This document shows positions 1 to 8,333 of a stretch of 64,000 nucleotides of DNA, piece after piece. Numbering within the stretch: the first letter of the stretch is position 1; every line of letters begins with the position of its first letter. The position numbers and the translations under genes are program-made. Below the pieces are notes generated by a model. The model saw only the letters and a list, made by a program, of their open reading frames with translations, was not told the DNA's origin and did no database searches. This DNA is from SZUA-100 sp965248135 (GTDB taxonomy: Bacteria > Pseudomonadota > Alphaproteobacteria > Rhizobiales > Rhizobiaceae): positions 261,278-325,277 of the forward strand of contig CBDFIN010000008.1 of NCBI GenBank assembly GCA_965248135.1, read 5' to 3'.

Positions 1-348
1 CAATTGCAGTGACGGCTTGATGTTGCCATCGGCAGGTGGCCAATGCAGCAACAGCACATCGGCATAATCGATCCTCAGTTTCTTCAAACTGTCGGCAACT
101 GAAGTGAGAAAGGAGCCGGTGTTAAAATTATCATTCTCCACTTTCGTGGTTATGCACAGATCGATCCTCTTCAACCCGGTCTGTGCTAATGCAGCACCCG
201 TGTCAGTTTCATTGCGATACATCTGAGCGGTGTCAAATGCCCGATAACCGACTTCAGCCGCGATCTCTATCGAATGGCGCAGCTCATCACCTTGCAGCGG
301 AAATGTTCCAAAGCAGCGTTGATGGGTTTTTTGAAAGTAAATGTTCAT
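1..348 (-). CDS. Aldo/keto reductase, C-terminus cut by window edge
   Basis: NADPH-dependent carbonyl reductase of the AKR superfamily, similar in layout to the 2,5-diketogluconate reductase group. The first 116 codons are present, and the ATG is at 346-348. Visible family residues are Asp39 and Tyr44 (in AFDTAQMY), Lys69 (ITTKV) and His102 (LLLHWP), which fit the AKR catalytic tetrad. It is divergent from the CoA-transferase gene at 500, and a palindromic operator-like site lies 28 bp upstream of its start, so the two genes may share a regulator. The substrate cannot be told from the sequence. Confidence 0.85.
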   Translation of the reverse strand, partial: MNIYFQKTHQRCFGTFPLQGDELRHSIEIAAEVGYRAFDTAQMYRNETDTGAALAQTGLKRIDLCITTKVENDNFNTGSFLTSVADSLKKLRIDYADVLLLHWPPADGNIKPSLQL

Positions 349-375
349 AGTCCCTATCCTGTCTTTGCAATCAAT

Positions 376-391
376 GTAACCGAATAGTTAC
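376..391. promoter_or_regulatory. Operator-like palindrome, copy 1 (GTAAC-N6-GTTAC)
   Basis: Inverted repeat GTAAC-cgaata-GTTAC, followed by TTATTGAA. The 15-bp string TAGTTACTTATTGAA at 385-399 recurs exactly at 472-486 beside the second site. The form resembles TetR-family operators. It lies just upstream of the aldo/keto reductase start. Confidence 0.55.
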
Positions 392-462
392 TTATTGAAA
401 AGCCCCTTGATAAATTTCGTCGTTTTTCCTTGATTGAGAACGGATATGACCGCATAACGTCG

Positions 463-478
463 ATAACTAATTAGTTAC
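463..478. promoter_or_regulatory. Operator-like palindrome, copy 2 (contains TAACTAATTAGTTA)
   Basis: A perfect 14-bp palindrome TAACTAATTAGTTA at 464-477, fitting the same rTAAC-N6-GTTAC pattern as copy 1 with the same downstream TTATTGAA. It sits about 22 bp upstream of the likely CoA-transferase ATG. Two matching sites in one divergent promoter region suggest one repressor for both genes; no regulator gene is in the window. Confidence 0.6.
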
Positions 479-499
479 TTATTGAATGACGAGGTAACG

Positions 500-2080
500 A
501 TGACCAAAATCAGAACAGCTGGGGAAGCAGCCGCTCTCATAGAAAACGGGGCCGTTGTCGCGGTTAATTCCTCCAGTGGCCTTTGTTGTCCGGATTTGGT
601 TCTGGAGGCCATCGGCCAGCGGTTTGATGCCGAAGGCACACCGCAAAATCTCACCAGCATTCATCCTATTGCGGCAGGCGACATGTTTGGCACAAAAGGC
701 GTAGATCATATCGCCCGTCCCGGATTGTTGACCCGCATTATTGGTGGCTCCTATCCTTCAGGCCCTACCAGGGCAGAACCACCACTGATCTGGCAGATGG
801 TAACGCAAAACCAGGTCAAGGCCTACAATGTTCCCTCGGGAGTAATTTTTGACATGCTGCGCGAAGCGGCGGCCAAGCGGCCGGGCGTTCTGACCAAGGT
901 TGGCATGGAGACCTTTGTCGATCCGGATATCGACGGCTGCGCCATGAACCCGGCTGCCCAGGACGAACCGATTGTCCGCAGAGAAGTTTTTGATGGTGAC
1001 GAGTGGCTCTATTTCCCGGCGATTGTGCCCGATGTGGCGATTATTCGTGCCACCACTGCCGATGAAAACGGCAATTTGACCTTTGAGCAAGAGGGCGCTT
1101 ATCTCGGTGCCATGGAAATGGCGCTGGCCGCCCACAACAATGGCGGCATTGTCATTGCCCAGGTAAAACGGCTGGCAAAGAATGGCTCGCTTCGACCACA
1201 TGATGTGCAGGTGGCCGGAATTCTGGTCGATGTGATCGTGGAAGCGCCGGATCAGTTGCAGACAACCGCAACCCTATACGATCCGGCCATATCCGGTGAA
1301 CTCATCCGGCCCCTATCGACATTTAGTACGCCAGAATTCAGCGTATCGAAAGTTATTGCGCGCCGGGTGGCGCAAGAGTTGAAGGATGGCTGGGCGGTTA
1401 ATATCGGCTTCGGTATTTCGGCCAATGTGCCCCGTATTTTTGTCGAGGAAGGTCTGCACGGTTCTGTCACCTGGATGATTGAACAAGGTGCTGTCGGTGG
1501 CGTGCCGCTTTTGGACTTCAAGTTCGGTTGTTCCGCTAATGCAGAAGCGGTTGTCGCTTCACCACATCAGTTCTGTTACTTTCAGGCGGGCGGGTTTGAT
1601 GCCTCGTTGTTGTCTTTTCTGGAGGTCGATACCCAGGGCTCGGTTAACGTATCGCGTCTTTCAAGTGTCCCGCATCGAACGGCCGGAGCGGGTGGCTTTG
1701 TCGATATCACCGCACGGGCCCGAAAGATTGTCTTTTCCGGCAATTTTAACGCCGGGGCAAAGATGTCGATTGAAAATGGACGGTTAAAGATCAATCAGGA
1801 AGGCAAGATCGCCAAATTTGTCGACAAAGTCGATCAGATTTCCTTTTCGGGAACCCGCGCCCGGCGACAGGGGCAAGAAATAAGTTATATAACAGAACGA
1901 TGCACAATTGAGCTTCAAGAGCACGGCCTGGTGGTCACCGAAATTGCTCCGGGTCTCGATGTCCAAAAGGATGTGCTTGATCAATCGAATGCCGGACTGA
2001 GCGTTTCAGCTGATTTGAAGATGATGGACAAGGCTCTCTTTTTACCTGAACCTATCGGTCTTAAACTGGAAAGCGCATAG
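500..2080 (+). CDS. Acyl-CoA:carboxylate CoA-transferase (fused alpha/beta, family I)
   Basis: Single-chain family I CoA-transferase of the propionate/acetate CoA-transferase (YdiF) type, about 526 aa, with the alpha-like half first and the beta-like half second. The segment MIEQGAVGG carries the likely catalytic glutamate (codon 1481-1483, residue 328), and FKFGCSANAEAVV and the following FLEVDTQGSVNVS are typical of the C-terminal half. The ATG at 500 is preferred because CGAGG lies just upstream; an in-frame TTG at 482 would add 6 residues but overlaps the operator region. It moves CoA between a short acyl-CoA and a carboxylate. The neighbouring SDR and decayed acyl-CoA dehydrogenase fit catabolism of a small acid or ketone. 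Confidence 0.85.
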   Translation: MTKIRTAGEAAALIENGAVVAVNSSSGLCCPDLVLEAIGQRFDAEGTPQNLTSIHPIAAGDMFGTKGVDHIARPGLLTRIIGGSYPSGPTRAEPPLIWQMVTQNQVKAYNVPSGVIFDMLREAAAKRPGVLTKVGMETFVDPDIDGCAMNPAAQDEPIVRREVFDGDEWLYFPAIVPDVAIIRATTADENGNLTFEQEGAYLGAMEMALAAHNNGGIVIAQVKRLAKNGSLRPHDVQVAGILVDVIVEAPDQLQTTATLYDPAISGELIRPLSTFSTPEFSVSKVIARRVAQELKDGWAVNIGFGISANVPRIFVEEGLHGSVTWMIEQGAVGGVPLLDFKFGCSANAEAVVASPHQFCYFQAGGFDASLLSFLEVDTQGSVNVSRLSSVPHRTAGAGGFVDITARARKIVFSGNFNAGAKMSIENGRLKINQEGKIAKFVDKVDQISFSGTRARRQGQEISYITERCTIELQEHGLVVTEIAPGLDVQKDVLDQSNAGLSVSADLKMMDKALFLPEPIGLKLESA

Positions 2081-2245
2081 CAATGAAATCAAGTGACCAA
2101 ACCCGATCGGCAAAACGGTCGGTTTGCTGGGTCGATTAGGTGCAACTGCCGGTCATGAACTGGTCGCCCAATTTGACTTCACCGTAGCCATGGTGGCCCG
2201 GAGCGAGCGTGTTATTATTCGCCATTTGCTCACACCGGTGCTGGC

Positions 2246-2690
2246 GTGAACTGACAAGGAGGCCGGTCACCGCGGCATGCCCATTTTTTAGTCGATTTAC
2301 ATCTGAACGGGGTCGAGCGCGGCCCGAAAGAACACGAGATGGGGCAACGGGCAAGCCATTGCCGTGTTCCTGGGCATCCAGTGGCTTTTGGCAGATATTG
2401 CCAAGCATGTTGAAGCCGCGCGTTTGTTGGTTCACAATGCCGCTCACAAAATCGCCATTGGTGCCGATGCGACTAAACATTGTTCAATCGCCAAGTGTTT
2501 TACCGGTGACATGGCGGCTGCCCGAACGGCTAACGCGGTTCAGGTCTTTTGTGGTTCCGGTTATATCAGGGGGGGTGAAGTGGAGCGATTTTACAGGGAC
2601 GCAAAAATTACCCAGATTTATGAAGGGACCAATCAGATTCAACGTATGATTATTGCACGCGAACTGCACAACAAAGGTGCGGCATGGTAG
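2246..2690 (+). pseudogene. Acyl-CoA dehydrogenase remnant
   Basis: Pieces of an acyl-CoA dehydrogenase in shifted frames. TDKEAGHRGM is followed by a stop at about 2290, VERGPKEHEMG begins near 2312 in another frame, and from about 2343 a C-terminal segment runs through FLGIQWLLADIAKHVEAA, GSGYIRGG, ERFYRDAKITQIYEGTNQIQ and IIAREL. The N-terminal domain and most of the middle are missing, with at least one frameshift and one internal deletion. It ends by overlapping the start of the SDR gene. The interval 2081-2245 holds no recognisable gene. An intact copy was probably part of this operon. Confidence 0.8.
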
Positions 2691-3457
2691 ATCGACCATG
2701 CGCTTTGATCACCGGCTCCAGCCGGGGCATTGGACTGGCAACGGCAATTGAATTGGCCAAGGCCGGGTTCTCGATTGCCATCAACGGCCCGGTCCTTGAT
2801 GCTGAACTTGAGCATGCCGCAGATCAATTACGGCAAATGAAGGTGCCATTTTCAGTCGCTGCATTTGATGTGACCGACATTAAGTCGCACGACCCGTGGC
2901 TGGCAAAAATCGAAACCGAACTCGGTCCACTCACCACTTTGGTTAATAATGCCGGTGTGGGAGTATTGTCCCGCGGCGACGTGCTCGATGTCAGCGAAGA
3001 GAGTTATGACCGGTGTCTGGAAGTCAATGCCAAGGCGGCATTTTTCCTTGCACAAGCATTTGCGCGCCGACTTCTTGCCCGCAAGCGTTCAGCCGACTTG
3101 TTTGACAGCATCATCAATGTCACTTCATCTAATGCCACCGCGGTTGCCGTTCAAAGGGTTGAGTACTGCGTTTCCAAGGCGGCGGCGGCGATGATTTCAA
3201 AGGCCTTCGCGGTCCGTCTTGGCAGTGAGAATATCGCGGTATTCGATGTTCAGCCGGGTTTGATTGCAACTGAAATGACCGCTCCGGTGATCGATGACTA
3301 TGAAAAACGGGCCAAAGATGGCCTAACGCTCGTTCCCCGGGTTGGAACACCTGAAGAAATTGGGCGCATCATCGCCACATTGGCATCTGGCCAGCTGCCT
3401 TACACCACGGGCCAGGTGATTTCAGCAGATGGTGGTCTGCTGGTGCAGCGCTTTTAA
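2684..3457 (+). CDS. Short-chain dehydrogenase/reductase (FabG-like)
   Basis: NAD(P)-dependent oxidoreductase with a Rossmann fold, 257 aa, the usual SDR size. The cofactor motif TGSSRGIG is at residues 10-17, NNAG at 88-91, active-site Ser at 148/149, and Tyr161-x3-Lys165 in YCVSK. The C-terminus has the FabG-like pattern TTGQVISADGG. AAAGGTG lies about 10 bp upstream of the ATG, inside the dehydrogenase remnant. Co-orientation with the CoA-transferase and DUF993 genes suggests it oxidises a hydroxy-acid or sugar-derived alcohol; the substrate is unknown. Confidence 0.88.
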   Translation: MVDRPCALITGSSRGIGLATAIELAKAGFSIAINGPVLDAELEHAADQLRQMKVPFSVAAFDVTDIKSHDPWLAKIETELGPLTTLVNNAGVGVLSRGDVLDVSEESYDRCLEVNAKAAFFLAQAFARRLLARKRSADLFDSIINVTSSNATAVAVQRVEYCVSKAAAAMISKAFAVRLGSENIAVFDVQPGLIATEMTAPVIDDYEKRAKDGLTLVPRVGTPEEIGRIIATLASGQLPYTTGQVISADGGLLVQRF

Positions 3458-3468
3458 CGAGGATAGAA

Positions 3469-4620
3469 ATGGATATTCACCTGCCGGCCGAATTCGGCAA
3501 ACTGGAAAAATATTCGCTTCGCGGACAACCGATAGAAGCCACCAAACTGGCGGCGAACTCGTGCCGTGTAGTATTCTCTGCCGCCCATGTGGTGGCCGAT
3601 CCTTTCACCCATAAGGACCCATGGCAAAGCGCGAGCATCGACTGGGACGCGACAATGGCGTTTCGGCGCTATCTGCACTCATTGGGCCTTGGCATTGCAG
3701 AGGCCATGGACACCGCACAACGCGGTATGGGGCTTAATTGGCCTGATGCGCTGGAATTAATCCGACGCACTAAAAATGAACTTCCTGATGCGCTGGTTTT
3801 CAGCGGTGCCGGGACCGACCAGTTGACGTCTGGCGATGCCCGGTCGCTGGACCAGGTGCATGCCGCTTTTGTTGAACAAATAGAAGCCGTTCAAAAGGTT
3901 GATAGCCGCATTATCCTCATGGCCTCTCGCGCCTTGACGCAGCTGGCAAATTCGCCCCGCGACTATGTCGATACGTACAAAAAGGTGCTAAGCGCCTGCG
4001 ACCAGCCGGTTATCCTGCATTGGTTGGGGCCAATGTTCGATCCGGCACTTGAAGGCTATTGGGGAAGCAATGATTTTGACGATTGTCTTGAAACCGTTCT
4101 TGCGGTGATTGACGACAATCGGTCGAAAGTGGATGGCATTAAAGTCTCGCTCCTCGACAAAGGCAAGGAAATCAGTTTGCGCCGACGATTGCCTGACGGT
4201 GTCAAAATGTACACCGGCGACGATTTCAACTATCCCGAGCTTATGGCCGGAGACGATGAGGGGTTTTCCCATGCCCTGTTGGGGATATTTGACCCACTCG
4301 CTTCCGCCGCAGCACTTGCTGTCTCCAGATTGAATGATGGCGATAGCGAAGCGTTCGACCGAATATTGCAGCCGACCGTGCCGTTGGCGCGTCAGATCTT
4401 TCGTGCACCAACGCAATTTTATAAGACCGGTGTGGTTTTTCTGGCCTGGCTCAACGGCCATCAGGATCACTTCATCATGCTGAACTGCGCCCAGGCCATG
4501 CGGCCATTGCCCGATTTTGTCGCTATGTTCAAGCTGGCCGATCAATGCGGTGTGCTGAGCGATCCCGAACTTGCCACGGCGCGCATGAAAAAATTGCTGT
4601 CGATGTACGGAGCTTGCTGA
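3469..4620 (+). CDS. DUF993 family protein (DapA-like TIM barrel)
   Basis: A 383-aa protein that I recognise as the DUF993 family, usually annotated as dihydrodipicolinate-synthase-like and found in alphaproteobacterial sugar or polyol clusters. No biochemical role is established. It begins 11 bp after the SDR stop and is followed after 3 bp by the isomerase-like gene, so the three are surely co-transcribed. The TIM-barrel assignment is family knowledge. The sequence shows runs such as VILHWLGPMFDPALEGYWG and KVSLLDKGKE. A lyase or aldolase acting on a sugar-acid intermediate is a reasonable guess only. Confidence 0.75.
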   Translation: MDIHLPAEFGKLEKYSLRGQPIEATKLAANSCRVVFSAAHVVADPFTHKDPWQSASIDWDATMAFRRYLHSLGLGIAEAMDTAQRGMGLNWPDALELIRRTKNELPDALVFSGAGTDQLTSGDARSLDQVHAAFVEQIEAVQKVDSRIILMASRALTQLANSPRDYVDTYKKVLSACDQPVILHWLGPMFDPALEGYWGSNDFDDCLETVLAVIDDNRSKVDGIKVSLLDKGKEISLRRRLPDGVKMYTGDDFNYPELMAGDDEGFSHALLGIFDPLASAAALAVSRLNDGDSEAFDRILQPTVPLARQIFRAPTQFYKTGVVFLAWLNGHQDHFIMLNCAQAMRPLPDFVAMFKLADQCGVLSDPELATARMKKLLSMYGAC

Positions 4621-4623
4621 AAG

Positions 4624-5484
4624 GTGCGGGATTTTTCTGTCAATTATTCGGCGCTGGCCCTCAATACAGCAACGCTGGGTCACAATGTCGACGGCCACGG
4701 CGCGGGCTGGACGCCTCAACAGGTAATCGATGGCTGTGCCGAGCGCGGCTTTGGTGCGATAACATTCTGGCGCCGGGAATTGGACAACGACGCTATCAAA
4801 ATTGGTGAGCAGGCAAGAGCAGCAGGACTGGAAGTTTGCGGACTTTGTCGAGCACCCTTTCTGGTGGGACCGCTTGCGCCTGCCTCAAATCAGGCCGTCA
4901 TGGATGATTTCAAAGCCTCAATCGACATGGCTGCAGAACTGCAGGCTCAATGCCTGACGATTTGTGTCGGTGGCGTGATCGAGGGCAGCCACAGCATGCG
5001 GGCAAGTCTGGATCAGGTGCTTGCAATTCTCGAACAGGCCTTGCCGTATGCTGAGCGATGCGGAGTGGTGCTGGCGCTTGAGCCGCTCAATCCGGTCTAT
5101 GGCGGTAACCGCTCCTGCCTTGTTACTGTTCGTGATGCGGTCGATCTGTGCCAGGCAATTGACCATCCGCTTCTAAAGATCGCCATTGATGTTTATCACG
5201 TGTGGTGGGATCTAAATCTTGGACAGCAGTTGCATCGGTTGGCGGCTGAAAAAATCGCCGGATATCACCTTTGCGACTGGCTGGCTGACACCAGTGACAT
5301 TTTGCTGGATCGCGGTATGATGGGTGACGGCGTGGCCGATCTTAAGCACATTCGTGAGGCGGTCGAGAGCGCCGGTTATCTTGGGTTTTGTGAGGTCGAG
5401 GTGTTTTCGGCGCAAAATTGGTGGAAGAAACCACCGGAAATTGTTCTTGATACCTGTGTCGAGAGATTTCGCACGGTCTGTTGA
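4624..5484 (+). CDS. Sugar phosphate isomerase/epimerase family (xylose isomerase-like TIM barrel)
   Basis: A 286-aa protein of the AP-endonuclease-2/xylose-isomerase-like TIM-barrel family. Metal-site patterns are visible: LALEPLNPVYG with a Glu, IAIDVYHVWWD with Asp/His, YHLCDW, and CEVEVFS near the C-terminus. The start is GTG at 4624, 3 bp after the DUF993 stop; ACGGAG inside the preceding gene is the likely ribosome site. It probably isomerises or epimerises the sugar-derived substrate of this operon. No terminator is obvious before the convergent liv operon. Confidence 0.8.
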   Translation: MRDFSVNYSALALNTATLGHNVDGHGAGWTPQQVIDGCAERGFGAITFWRRELDNDAIKIGEQARAAGLEVCGLCRAPFLVGPLAPASNQAVMDDFKASIDMAAELQAQCLTICVGGVIEGSHSMRASLDQVLAILEQALPYAERCGVVLALEPLNPVYGGNRSCLVTVRDAVDLCQAIDHPLLKIAIDVYHVWWDLNLGQQLHRLAAEKIAGYHLCDWLADTSDILLDRGMMGDGVADLKHIREAVESAGYLGFCEVEVFSAQNWWKKPPEIVLDTCVERFRTVC

Positions 5485-5628
5485 TGGTGAATAGGTATGA
5501 CTTGTGCGGACGTTAAACAAATTTACATGATCCAAATCCGGTAAAGTATACTTTGTTTTCGCGGGAAACTGAGATACAAACGATTTTCTATGCGCCCGCC
5601 AAAGCGGCTCAAAACAAAAAACCCGCTC

Positions 5629-6540
5629 TTATCCACCGAGAAACAGCCGCCCTACGTCAGGGTCGGCCAGAAGTTCATTGCCAGGACCCGCCTTGGCCAG
5701 TTGACCTGAAACCAGCACATAGCCGATATCAGCGAATTCAAGCCCCTTCTTGGCATTTTGCTCAACCATGATAATGGTTTTGCCTTCGACGTTTTGCAAA
5801 TCATCCAATATCTCGAACACCATGTCGATAAAGCGCGGTTCCAGGCCGATAGAAGGTTCATCGACCAGCAATACCTCCGGGTTCATCACCAGGGCGCGTG
5901 AAATTTCAAGCAACCGCCTTTCCCCACCGGATAAAACCCTGGCCGGTTGCCTGCGCCTCGCGGCAAGCCTGCCATATTTTTCAAACACCTTTTCAGCCGC
6001 TTGTTTGGCCTCATCGGGCCGGTCTTTCAAATAGCCGCCCATCCACAGGTTTTCTTCGACCGTCATGTTGGGGAAAACAGAATTATCCTGCAGGATGTAG
6101 GCGATGCCGGCGTTTTTTAGCTTTTCATTCGGTTTATCGCGGGTGACTTCCTTGCCGTCGACAACTATGTTGCCGGAAAATATGTTGGTGAAGCCGAAGA
6201 TCGAATGCAGCACGGTGGATTTTCCTGCGCCATTCGGCCCGATCAGGCACAGCGAGCGGCCCTTGGCGACCGAGAGATTGAAATCATGCAGGATTTCCAT
6301 CTTGCCATAGCCGGCCCGCAAGGCCTCAATGGATACGAACGGCTCGCCGCCCGCCAAGGCCTCAAGCGCTGCTGCATCGGGCACACCATCGGACATTTTT
6401 TCAACTTCGCGGTTCACCGCTTCGACCGAGATAATGGTGTCTACGTCACCACCGCCATAGCCCTTGACCTTTTCGTTTGCCCTGTTTGCCTCGCTTTTCC
6501 CATTGCCTGGTGTTGGCGGTTTATTACTGTCCCCGGCCAT
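5629..6540 (-). CDS. livF: Branched-chain amino acid ABC transporter ATP-binding protein LivF, with N-terminal extension
   Basis: Cytoplasmic ATPase of the liv-type importer. Walker A GPNGAGKST is at residues 101-109, the Q-loop Gln at 151, signature LSGGERR at 203-209, Walker B LLVDEP at 224-229, then IIMVEQN with the Gln usual for LivF in the switch position. At 303 aa it is about 65 residues longer than typical LivF. The extra N-terminus is polar and glycine/lysine-rich (GNGKSEANRANEKVKGYGGG). Its ATG overlaps the livG stop by one base. A start at Met49 would still leave an unusual leader of about 20 residues. Confidence 0.92.
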   Translation of the reverse strand: MAGDSNKPPTPGNGKSEANRANEKVKGYGGGDVDTIISVEAVNREVEKMSDGVPDAAALEALAGGEPFVSIEALRAGYGKMEILHDFNLSVAKGRSLCLIGPNGAGKSTVLHSIFGFTNIFSGNIVVDGKEVTRDKPNEKLKNAGIAYILQDNSVFPNMTVEENLWMGGYLKDRPDEAKQAAEKVFEKYGRLAARRRQPARVLSGGERRLLEISRALVMNPEVLLVDEPSIGLEPRFIDMVFEILDDLQNVEGKTIIMVEQNAKKGLEFADIGYVLVSGQLAKAGPGNELLADPDVGRLFLGG

Positions 6541-7286
6541 CAGTGCGCTCCCAGATAGGCGTCAATAACGCGCTGGTCGGTCTGGATATCATGAGGTGCG
6601 CCTTCGGCCAGCAACTGGCCGTGGGCCAGACAGTAAATATGGCTGGCAAGGTTCATGATCACCCGCATATTGTGCTCAATGACAAACAAGGTAATGCCGA
6701 ATTCTTCATTGGCGCGATGCAACCGGTCGATCAACCCGTTGATCAGCGTCGGATTAATACCCGCCGTCGGTTCGTCAAGCATCAGCACCGAAGGATCATT
6801 CATCAGCGCCATGGCGAATTCCAGCAATTTTTGCTGGCCAAACGACAAATCGCCGGCTTTCAAAAACCGTTTTTCATGCAGCCCGACAAATTCCAGCAGC
6901 TGCCCGGCCTTTTCATGTTCTTCCCGCGGATTACGGGCAAACATGTCAAAATAGGTGTGTTTGCGGTGCGGTATCGAAATCAACATGTTGTCGACGCAGT
7001 TCATGGCACCATAAATCCGCGTCTGCTGGAAGGTACGCACCAGGCCCAGCCGGGCGATCGACTGCACGCGTAATTTCGATATCGGCTTGCTCTCGAAATA
7101 GATTTCCCCAGCATCAATGGGGTGGTAACCGACAATTGAATTGAACAATGTGGTTTTTCCCGAACCATTTGGTCCGATCAGTCCGGTTATCGCCCCCTTT
7201 TCCACCTTAAGGCTGATATCCTTGTTGGCAACGACACCGCCGAAACTTTTACTGACCGATTGAACGTCAATGACGGCGTTGCTCAT
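6540..7286 (-). CDS. livG: Branched-chain amino acid ABC transporter ATP-binding protein LivG
   Basis: Second ATPase of the importer, 248 aa. Walker A GPNGSGKTT is at about 38-46, followed by signature LSFGQQKLLE and Walker B LMLDEPTAGINP. The start at 7286 is chosen because GGAGG sits 8-9 bp upstream and the ATG overlaps the livM stop as ATGA. With LivF it powers uptake through LivH/LivM. Confidence 0.93.
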   Translation of the reverse strand: MSNAVIDVQSVSKSFGGVVANKDISLKVEKGAITGLIGPNGSGKTTLFNSIVGYHPIDAGEIYFESKPISKLRVQSIARLGLVRTFQQTRIYGAMNCVDNMLISIPHRKHTYFDMFARNPREEHEKAGQLLEFVGLHEKRFLKAGDLSFGQQKLLEFAMALMNDPSVLMLDEPTAGINPTLINGLIDRLHRANEEFGITLFVIEHNMRVIMNLASHIYCLAHGQLLAEGAPHDIQTDQRVIDAYLGAH

Positions 7287-8320
7287 TGGGCCGCCTCCGT
7301 TGAGGATTTGGTCTCGTCGATGGCAATACCGAACCATTCAGGCCGGGTTCGCATCATCCAACCCATGACACCCTCGCGGAAATAGACAACCGTGACCACA
7401 ATGAGGACACCCAGCGCCACCCATTGGGTGCCAAGCATATAGTTCCATGTGACGTCCTTGAACAACTGAAAAATCAGCGCGCCAACAACCGGGCCCCACA
7501 GCGTGCCCTTGCCGCCAAGCAACACACAAACCACCATAAAGAGGCCAAAATTGATCGTCTGGAAGGCCGTCTCGGTCGGCTCGATCTGGATCGACATATG
7601 GCCAAACAGCGCGCCGCAAATGCCGATAAAGAAAGCCGCAATGGCCCAGGCGGTCAATTTGTATCGCATGGTATGCAACCCCATGCCTTCGGCCTTTCCT
7701 TCATCATCGCGTATGGCGTTGAGAGCGTGGCCAAAGCGGGTGGAATATAACCAGCCCAAAGTCACGAGAGTGACAGCAGCAAGGCCAAAAAACACGTAAT
7801 AAAACAAAAACTTGGAGGTGTAGATATCGCCGGGATAGACCGGAAGGGTGATGCCCTGACCGCCGCCAACCCATTCCCAGTTGGAAATCAATTCGCCCCC
7901 GGCAATGGCAACGCCCAGCGTACCAATAGCAAAATAAGGGCCGCGCAGGCCAAACAAAATAATACCAAGCACAACTGCAAAGCCGGCGCACACAATGCCA
8001 CCAAGAACCGAGCCAAGGCCCAGACCGGTGAGATATTGGCTGATGGTAAATTCAAAGATACCGCCGCCACTGGCAGCGGTATATTGACCGACGTCATAAA
8101 CCATACCAATCTGGGTGACGGCAGCCACATACATGCCGATACCAAAAAATGTGATATTGCCGAGCGAATTGTAGCCCATTTGACCGCCGGTCATGTCCCA
8201 GGTCAAAGACAGGGTAACCATCACCCAAAATACCGAAAATGTGTTGGTCTGATTGGGAAATACGTGCGGTGCCAAAACTCCAATGCCCAGCAGGATCGCG
8301 TAAACGACATACTTTTTCAT
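7283..8320 (-). CDS. livM: Branched-chain amino acid ABC transporter permease LivM
   Basis: Inner-membrane permease, 345 aa, with many hydrophobic segments and the family-typical stretches GLRGPYFAIGTLGVA and the EAA-like loop AIRDDEGKAEGMG. The start at 8320 (MKKYVVYAIL) has GAGGGGG just upstream. It lies between livH (14 bp upstream) and livG (4-bp overlap). It pairs with LivH to form the channel. Confidence 0.93.
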   Translation of the reverse strand: MKKYVVYAILLGIGVLAPHVFPNQTNTFSVFWVMVTLSLTWDMTGGQMGYNSLGNITFFGIGMYVAAVTQIGMVYDVGQYTAASGGGIFEFTISQYLTGLGLGSVLGGIVCAGFAVVLGIILFGLRGPYFAIGTLGVAIAGGELISNWEWVGGGQGITLPVYPGDIYTSKFLFYYVFFGLAAVTLVTLGWLYSTRFGHALNAIRDDEGKAEGMGLHTMRYKLTAWAIAAFFIGICGALFGHMSIQIEPTETAFQTINFGLFMVVCVLLGGKGTLWGPVVGALIFQLFKDVTWNYMLGTQWVALGVLIVVTVVYFREGVMGWMMRTRPEWFGIAIDETKSSTEAAQ

Positions 8321-8333
8321 TTCGCCCCCTCCC

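Noticed and set aside
385..486. Similarity of TAGTTACTTATTGAA to the palindrome-pair spacer TAGCAACTTATTGAA
   Set aside because: Two mismatches in a short AT-rich string and no palindromic arms nearby; probably chance.
3988..4719. Open frame of 243 codons on the minus strand opposite DUF993
   Set aside because: Antisense shadow of a clear coding gene, with no recognisable motif.
5603..5627. Possible liv operon terminator AGCGG...CCGCT
   Set aside because: Only a 5-bp stem with a 15-nt loop holding the T-run; too weak to call.
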